Shown in pieces: positions 59,723 through 64,000 of a DNA stretch of 64,000 bases. Both the position numbers and the translations under genes were made by a program. The stretch is from contig NZ_JAQMWP010000001.1 in NCBI RefSeq assembly GCF_030403745.1, positions 1,017,602 through 1,081,601 of the forward strand, given 5' to 3'. The first letter of the stretch is position 1. Each line of letters opens with the position of its first letter. Under the pieces are notes generated by a model. It was not told the origin of the DNA, searched no databases, and saw only the letters and a program-made list of their open reading frames with translations. This DNA comes from Streptomyces sp. S.PB5 (GTDB lineage Bacteria; Actinomycetota; Actinomycetes; Streptomycetales; Streptomycetaceae).

Positions 59723-60679
59723 ATGGAACCGGTCATCATCGTTTTGATCATTCTGGTGGTGTTGGTCTTCATCGCCCTGATCAAGACGATCCAAGTCATC
59801 CCGCAGGCCAGCGCCGCCATTGTGGAGCGCTTCGGCCGCTACACGCGGACGCTCAACGCGGGCCTCAACATCGTCGTCCCGTTCATCGACACCATCCGCA
59901 ACCGCATCGACCTGCGTGAACAGGTCGTCCCGTTCCCGCCGCAGCCGGTGATCACCCAGGACAACCTTGTCGTCAACATCGACACGGTCATCTACTACCA
60001 GGTGACCGACGCGCGGGCCGCGACCTACGAAGTGGCCAGCTACATCCAGGCCATTGAACAGCTGACGGTCACCACGCTCCGCAACATCATCGGTGGCATG
60101 GACCTCGAACGCACCCTGACCTCCCGCGAGGAGATCAACGCGGCCCTCCGCGGCGTCCTCGACGAAGCGACGGGCAAGTGGGGCATCCGGGTCAACCGCG
60201 TCGAACTCAAGGCGATCGAACCCCCCACCTCCATCCAGGACTCGATGGAGAAGCAGATGCGCGCCGACCGTGACAAGCGCGCCGCGATCCTCACCGCGGA
60301 AGGTACGCGCCAGGCCGCGATCCTCACCGCAGAAGGCGAGAAGCAGTCCCAGATCCTCCGCGCCGAGGGTGAGGCCAAGGCAGCGGCCCTGCGCGCGGAG
60401 GGCGAGGCCCAGGCGGTCCGCACGGTCTTCGAGGCCATCCACGCCGGCGACCCCGACCAGAAGCTCCTCTCCTACCAGTACCTCCAGATGCTCCCCAAGA
60501 TCGCCGAAGGCGACGCCAACAAGCTCTGGATCGTCCCCAGCGAAATCGGCGACGCCCTGAAGGGCCTCTCCGGCGCCATGGGCAACTTCGGCCCCCTGGG
60601 CGGCGGTTCAGGAGGCGGCGGCAACCAGGGCAACGGCGGCTCAGGCACCGAACGCCGAGAGAAGCCGTCGATCGACTAA
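59723..60679 (+). CDS. SPFH/stomatin-family membrane protein (QmcA-like)
   Basis: 318 residues from the ATG at 59723. An N-terminal membrane anchor (VIIVLIILVVLVFIALI) is followed by the SPFH domain (IPQASAAIVERFGRYTRTLNAGLNIVVPFIDTIRNRIDLREQVVPFPPQPVITQDNLVVNIDTVIYYQV) and a coiled coil of AEGE repeats (about 195-245: AILTAEGTRQAAILTAEGEKQSQILRAEGEAKAAAL). The tail is Gly/Asn/Ser rich. It should form oligomeric cages at the membrane and act with NfeD, possibly with FtsH-type proteolysis. Confidence 0.94.
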   Translation: MEPVIIVLIILVVLVFIALIKTIQVIPQASAAIVERFGRYTRTLNAGLNIVVPFIDTIRNRIDLREQVVPFPPQPVITQDNLVVNIDTVIYYQVTDARAATYEVASYIQAIEQLTVTTLRNIIGGMDLERTLTSREEINAALRGVLDEATGKWGIRVNRVELKAIEPPTSIQDSMEKQMRADRDKRAAILTAEGTRQAAILTAEGEKQSQILRAEGEAKAAALRAEGEAQAVRTVFEAIHAGDPDQKLLSYQYLQMLPKIAEGDANKLWIVPSEIGDALKGLSGAMGNFGPLGGGSGGGGNQGNGGSGTERREKPSID

Positions 60680-60693
60680 CACCGCGGCGGTCA

Positions 60694-60740
60694 TACGACG
60701 ATGGGGCCCCCCTCAGGAAGAGGGGGACCCCATCGTCGTA
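60694..60740. terminator. Bidirectional hairpin between the SPFH and HNH genes
   Basis: TACGACGATGGGG and CCCCATCGTCGTA form a perfect outer 13-bp stem with inner C-run/G-run pairing. It lies between convergent genes. Confidence 0.8.
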
Positions 60741-60762
60741 CGGGTCATGTCGTACGGGTCAT
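60735..60762. repeat. Tandem 14-bp duplication at the 3' end of the HNH gene
   Basis: GTCGTACGGGTCAT occurs twice head to tail (60735-60748 and 60749-60762). The second copy covers the stop of the HNH gene. Confidence 0.75.
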
Positions 60763-61265
60763 GCCGCCGGCTGCGCGAGCCAGTCCGGAAGCGCGTCGAA
60801 GTCCTCGTGACCCAGGGACAGCAGCATCGCGTCCGCCGGTGTCGGCTCGAACGGCTGGCGCAGCAGAGGCATACCGGCCTGGTCCGGAGTCCGGTCCGCC
60901 TTACGGTGGTTGTCCTCCGCGCAGGAGGCCACGGTGTTCAGCCACGAGTCCTGACCACCCTGCGCCCGCGGCACCACATGGTCCACCGTCGTCGCCCTGC
61001 GCCCGCAGTACGCGCACCGGTGCCTGTCCCTGACCAGCACACCCCGCCTGGACCACGGAGCTTGTCTTCGGAAGGGCACCCGCACGTACCTGCACAGCCT
61101 TATCACCCGGGGCGCCGGTATGTCGACCGCGGCTCCGCGCATGCGCAGTTCGGGGTGGGACTGCTCGACAACGGCCTTGTCCTGGAGCACCAGAACGACG
61201 GCACGGTTCAACGTCACCGTCGACAGCGGCTCGAAGCTCGCGTTCAGTACCAGCGTGTCCCGCAT
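60759..61265 (-). CDS. HNH endonuclease family protein
   Basis: 168 residues from the ATG at 61265, with AGGAGGT about 8 nt upstream. The family start RDTLVLNASFEPLSTVTLNRAVVLVLQDKAVV is followed by the HNH core RHRCAYCGRRATTVDHVVPRAQGGQDSWLNTVASCAEDNHRKADRT, with zinc cysteines CAYC and the DHVVP His and N residues. Such small HNH proteins are common in actinobacteria; the role (repair, defence or recombination) is unknown. The ATG start excludes an upstream stretch that is not conserved. Confidence 0.92.
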   Translation of the reverse strand: MRDTLVLNASFEPLSTVTLNRAVVLVLQDKAVVEQSHPELRMRGAAVDIPAPRVIRLCRYVRVPFRRQAPWSRRGVLVRDRHRCAYCGRRATTVDHVVPRAQGGQDSWLNTVASCAEDNHRKADRTPDQAGMPLLRQPFEPTPADAMLLSLGHEDFDALPDWLAQPAA

Positions 61266-61360
61266 GACCAGCCCACCTCCTGCGCTCACCCGCCCACCTC
61301 CTTGGCGGGCTGGGATCAACTCTGGCCGGGCACGCCGAGATGGACAACGAAATAAAAAGT

Positions 61361-61396
61361 GCCCGCCCCTGATCACTTCCAAGACCAGGGGCGGGC
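61361..61396 (-). terminator. Canonical terminator of the PEBP gene, with U-tract
   Basis: On the minus strand an 11-bp GC stem (GCCCGCCCCTG / CAGGGGCGGGC) is followed by ACTTTTTATTT. It lies 26 nt past the stop of the PEBP gene. A U-tract is rare for such GC-rich DNA. Confidence 0.85.
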
Positions 61397-61422
61397 AAAC
61401 GTTCCATGAACGTTCGGCTTGT

Positions 61423-61962
61423 TCAGCTTTCGGCGGGGTTCTCGTACTCACCGATCAGCTGCGCACGCGCGATCGCGTGGAACCGCAGATTGAAACCGAC
61501 GACGGCAGGAGAGGCGTCGGCATCCGGACCGAGCTTCTCCTGGTCGACCGCGTACACCGTGAAGACGTACCGGTGCGGCCCGTCCCCGGGCGGCGGCGCG
61601 GCCCCACCGAAGTCCTGGCTGCCGTAGTCGTTGCGCGCCTGTACGGCACCCTCGGGCAGCCCCTCGAACTTGCCGCTGCCCGCACCCACCGGCAGCTCGG
61701 TCACCGAGGCCGGGATGTCGAACAGCACCCAGTGCCAGAACCCGCTGCCCGTAGGGGCGTCGGGGTCGTAGCAGGTCACGGCGAAGCTCTTGGTCTCGGG
61801 CGGGAAGCCCTCCCACCGCAGCTGCGGCGAGGTGTTGCCGGCCGCGTAGACCTGAGCGTCCTTGAGGGTGGCCCCTTCCTCGATGTCCTCGCTCGTCACC
61901 GTGAACGACGGAACGGGCGGGTGGAAGTCATGGGGGAGAGGCCGCCGCTTCAGCTCGGTCAC
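61423..61962 (-). CDS. YbhB/YbcL family Raf kinase inhibitor-like protein (PEBP)
   Basis: 179 residues of the PEBP fold. Marks: SPQLRWEGFPPETKSFAVTCYDPDAPTGSGFWHWVLFDIPASVTELP (DPDAP and GxxHW), and GPHRYVFTVYAVD near the end. The anion-binding pocket residues (Asp in YDPDAP, His in WHW) are kept. Bacterial PEBPs bind phospholipid or phosphate and may inhibit kinases or proteases; no function is proven in Streptomyces. It lies 44 nt from the Spo0M gene on the same strand. Confidence 0.93.
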   Translation of the reverse strand: MTELKRRPLPHDFHPPVPSFTVTSEDIEEGATLKDAQVYAAGNTSPQLRWEGFPPETKSFAVTCYDPDAPTGSGFWHWVLFDIPASVTELPVGAGSGKFEGLPEGAVQARNDYGSQDFGGAAPPPGDGPHRYVFTVYAVDQEKLGPDADASPAVVGFNLRFHAIARAQLIGEYENPAES

Positions 61963-62005
61963 CTCGGTACCTCCTGATCAATTACCGGAATCAGCAGTCC
62001 CGAGC

Positions 62006-62788
62006 CTAGAACCAGTTGCGCTTGCTGCCGACCTCGGAGAGCCACTGGTTGAGGTACGCCGCCCAGTCGGTGCCCTGGTAGTCGTGCAGACCCACCTGGA
62101 AGGAACGGAAGGTGTCACTGCCCTCGCTGAACAGACCGGGCTTCTTGTCCATCTCCAACACCACGTCCATGACGTTCGCGTCGGCCACGAAGCTCAGCTC
62201 GACCTGGTTGATCCCGCGGTACTGCTGCGGCGGGAAGAACTCGATCTCCTGGTAGAACGGCAGCTTCTGGCGGGTGCCACGGATGTGACCGCGCTCCATG
62301 TCCGCGTTCTTGAACCGGAAGCCCAGCTGGATGAAGGCGTCCAGGATCGCCTTCTGCGCCGGCAGCGGGTGCACATTGATCGGGTCCAGGTCACCCGAGT
62401 CCACGGCACGCGCGATCTCCAGCTCGGTGGTCACACCGATGTGCATCCCGCGCAGCGCCTGCCCGTCGATCGTCGTGATCGGCGTCTCCCACGGGATCTC
62501 GAGCCCGAACGGCACCGCGTGCACCGCACCGGCCTGCAGCTCGAAGGCACCACCGAGCCGCACCTTCGTGAACTCGATGTCCTGCTTGTACTCCTGGTCG
62601 CCGCTCTCGATCTCGACCTTGGCCTGCAGCCCGACCGAGAGCCCCTCGATCTCCTGATTGACGGACCCGCCCTGGATCCGCACCTCGCCCTGGACGACAC
62701 CACCCGGAACGACGTTGACCTCGGTCAGCACCGTCTCGACCGAAGCCCCGCCGGCCCCCAGGCTCGCGAGCAGCTTCTTGAACGCCAT
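62006..62788 (-). CDS. Sporulation control protein Spo0M family
   Basis: 260 residues from the ATG at 62788, with GAGAG upstream. MAFKKLLASLGAGGASVETVLTEVNVVPGGVVQGEVRIQGGSVNQEIEGLSVGLQAKVEIES is the arrestin-like start of Spo0M, followed by SGDLDPINVHPLPAQKAILDAFIQLGFRFKNADMERG and a C-terminal region VGLHDYQGTDWAAYLNQWLSEVG. In Bacillus Spo0M affects sporulation and cell division; the arrestin-like fold suggests scaffolding. In Streptomyces the protein is conserved, but its role is little studied. The PEBP gene follows. Confidence 0.93.
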   Translation of the reverse strand: MAFKKLLASLGAGGASVETVLTEVNVVPGGVVQGEVRIQGGSVNQEIEGLSVGLQAKVEIESGDQEYKQDIEFTKVRLGGAFELQAGAVHAVPFGLEIPWETPITTIDGQALRGMHIGVTTELEIARAVDSGDLDPINVHPLPAQKAILDAFIQLGFRFKNADMERGHIRGTRQKLPFYQEIEFFPPQQYRGINQVELSFVADANVMDVVLEMDKKPGLFSEGSDTFRSFQVGLHDYQGTDWAAYLNQWLSEVGSKRNWF

Positions 62789-62965
62789 GACTCTCCCTCT
62801 TACGTCGTCCTGCGACTTGCTTCTCGATATGAACGAGTTGCACGTGGACCCTTGATCCATACCAACGCGATCCGGCCGTGGCCGGTTCCGCGCCCTCACC
62901 CTTCCAAGGCGAGCGCCGCCTGACCACCCCGTTGCAGCCACCCGTCTGCACTACCCTCGGACGGC

Positions 62966-63607
62966 ATGATCGCGACCCCCGACCGTACGCCCCTCCCACG
63001 TGAGTTCTTCGACCGGCCCGTACTGGAAGTCGCCCCCGACCTCCTGGGCCGTCTCCTCGTACGCACCACCCCGGACGGTCCGATCACCCTCCGCCTTACG
63101 GAGGTGGAGGCCTACGACGGCCCGAACGACCCCGGGTCCCACGCCTATCGCGGCCGCACGGCCCGCAATGACGTGATGTTCGGTCCGCCCGGTCATGTGT
63201 ACGTCTACTTCACCTACGGCATGTGGCACTGCATGAACCTGGTGTGCGGTCCGGACGGTACGGCGAGCGCGGTGCTGCTCCGCGCCGGCGAGATCGTCGA
63301 GGGCGCCGAGCTCGCGCGTAAACGTCGAATCTCGGCCCGAAACGACAAGGAACTGGCCAAAGGCCCGGCCCGCCTGGCCACCGCCCTGGACGTGGCCCGC
63401 CCTCTGGACGGCACGGACGCCTGTGCCGCCGGAGAGACCCAGCTGCGGGTCCTCGCCGGCACCCCGGTCACCCCCGACCAGGTACGCAACGGTCCCCGCA
63501 CCGGAGTCTCCGGTGAAGGAGGCGTCCACCCCTGGCGCTTCTGGGTCGCCAACGACCCGACGGTGAGCCCTTATCGCGCCCATACGCCGAGGCGTCGTTC
63601 AAGTTGA
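62966..63607 (+). CDS. DNA-3-methyladenine glycosylase (AAG/MPG type)
   Basis: 213 residues. The AAG family marks are [19 protein letters not shown], the intercalating and catalytic region [52 protein letters not shown] (catalytic Glu in TEVEAY) and the [14 protein letters not shown] segment. It removes alkylated and deaminated purines such as 3-methyladenine and hypoxanthine in base excision repair. Its 3' end overlaps the putative rRNA promoter (63604). It stands alone. Confidence 0.95.
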   Translation: MIATPDRTPLPREFFDRPVLEVAPDLLGRLLVRTTPDGPITLRLTEVEAYDGPNDPGSHAYRGRTARNDVMFGPPGHVYVYFTYGMWHCMNLVCGPDGTASAVLLRAGEIVEGAELARKRRISARNDKELAKGPARLATALDVARPLDGTDACAAGETQLRVLAGTPVTPDQVRNGPRTGVSGEGGVHPWRFWVANDPTVSPYRAHTPRRRSS

Positions 63608-63632
63608 CGCGCCGTTCCAAGGTGCGTAACGT
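63604..63632 (+). promoter_or_regulatory. Candidate HrdB-type promoter of the rRNA operon
   Basis: TTGACG (63604-63609), a 17-bp spacer and TAACGT (63627-63632) match a housekeeping promoter. It overlaps the last codons of the glycosylase gene. Further candidates lie at 63772-63799 (TTGGCG, 16 bp, TAGTGA) and near TAGAGT (63880), which fits the multiple promoters known for Streptomyces rrn operons. Confidence 0.55.
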
Positions 63633-63639
63633 AGCCCGA

Positions 63640-64000
63640 GCCGCTTGAACCGGGTACTGCGATCGTCAGCAGCCGGAAGCGGCCAAACCACTACCTAGAA
63701 CCACCCCTCAGCGAGGGCCGATTCGGCGTGCCTGCATGCCTGAATTCGAACTCGCGAAACTCGATTATGAGTTGGCGAGAGGATGGGCTAACGTAGTGAA
63801 TATCGAAAGGCCGACGGGCGAAAGCCAGAAGCCCACGACAAATCCCGCCGACTGGGAATCGGGACCGGAAACGGTCTGATAGAGTCGGAAACGCAAGACC
63901 GAAGGGAAACTGCCCGGAGGAAAGCCCGGAAGGGTGAGTACAAAGGAAGCGTCCGTTCCTTGAGAACTCAACAGCGTGCCAAAAATCAACGCCAGATTAG
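63640..64000 (+). promoter_or_regulatory. rRNA operon upstream region and pre-16S leader (16S outside window)
   Basis: The sequence GTCTGATAGAGTCGGAAACG, then GGGTGAGTACAAAGGAAGCG and CTTGAGAACTCAACAGCGTG followed by CCAAAAATCAACGCCAG is the leader I know from Streptomyces rRNA operons. TTGAGAACTCAA is the actinobacterial antitermination/processing element. The 16S gene should begin just beyond the right edge. There is no protein gene in this stretch. Confidence 0.85.

Overview
The window is chromosomal DNA from a Streptomyces or a very close relative. The evidence is very high GC, GTG/TTG starts next to clear GGAGG-type ribosome sites, ATGA/GTGA stop-start overlaps, Cys-less chaplins, a TTG-started fabG followed by fabI, a streptophobe-type membrane protein and the typical Streptomyces pre-rRNA leader at the right edge. 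From memory, the order fabG-fabI-serB-chpE matches the S. coelicolor core region around SCO1815 down to SCO1800. I saw no in-frame TTA codon by eye in the called genes, which fits core genes. No CRISPR array, tRNA, IS element or prophage was seen.

Left part (1-14470). A truncated ABC-F ATPase, a small HTH protein and an enoyl-CoA hydratase-like protein lead into a tightly coupled envelope-stress operon: Asp23/Gls24, small membrane protein, second Asp23-like protein, DUF6286 protein and AmaP-like anchor, with a divergent conserved gene. The minus strand then carries an SDR, a GH15 trehalase/glucoamylase, SURF1, a small Cys-rich protein, a DEDDh exonuclease with a BRCT domain, and a large bacterial RING protein with a TerD-like C-terminus.

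Middle (13850-28343). A divergent TetR regulator with a perfect 17-bp palindrome faces an operon of an acetoacetate-decarboxylase-fold enzyme, an SDR and two paralogous metal-dependent amidohydrolases, with a 16-codon mini-ORF translationally linked to the first amidohydrolase. This looks like an uncharacterised catabolic pathway. A VIT1-type metal transporter, sterol desaturase-like and YhhN membrane enzymes, an alcohol dehydrogenase, CopD, a CoA transferase and two tandem subtilases follow.

Right half (28670-64000). Core genes: an acetate-type symporter with its DUF485 partner, moaA, DUF3099, a GlsB/YeaQ membrane protein, tyrS, a PmbA/TldD pair, fabG-fabI, a GntR regulator with a palindrome opposite a CynX/NimT transporter and its 38-aa partner, sixA, serB, streptophobe, an FHA-ABC exporter, a secreted SLT transglycosylase, a QueA-like enzyme with a repeat insertion, an SDR, a GAF histidine kinase/NarL pair, two Cys-less chaplins, an ABC ATPase, NfeD+SPFH, HNH, PEBP, Spo0M and a 3-methyladenine glycosylase. 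The window ends in the leader of an rRNA operon whose 16S gene begins beyond the edge.

Sequence-level signals that genes do not explain are a 12-bp palindrome CACGCGCGCGTG present ten times, GC-rich hairpin elements inserted in frame in two genes, dispersed intergenic repeats, tandem coding repeats in three proteins, and several operator-like palindromes in divergent promoters.
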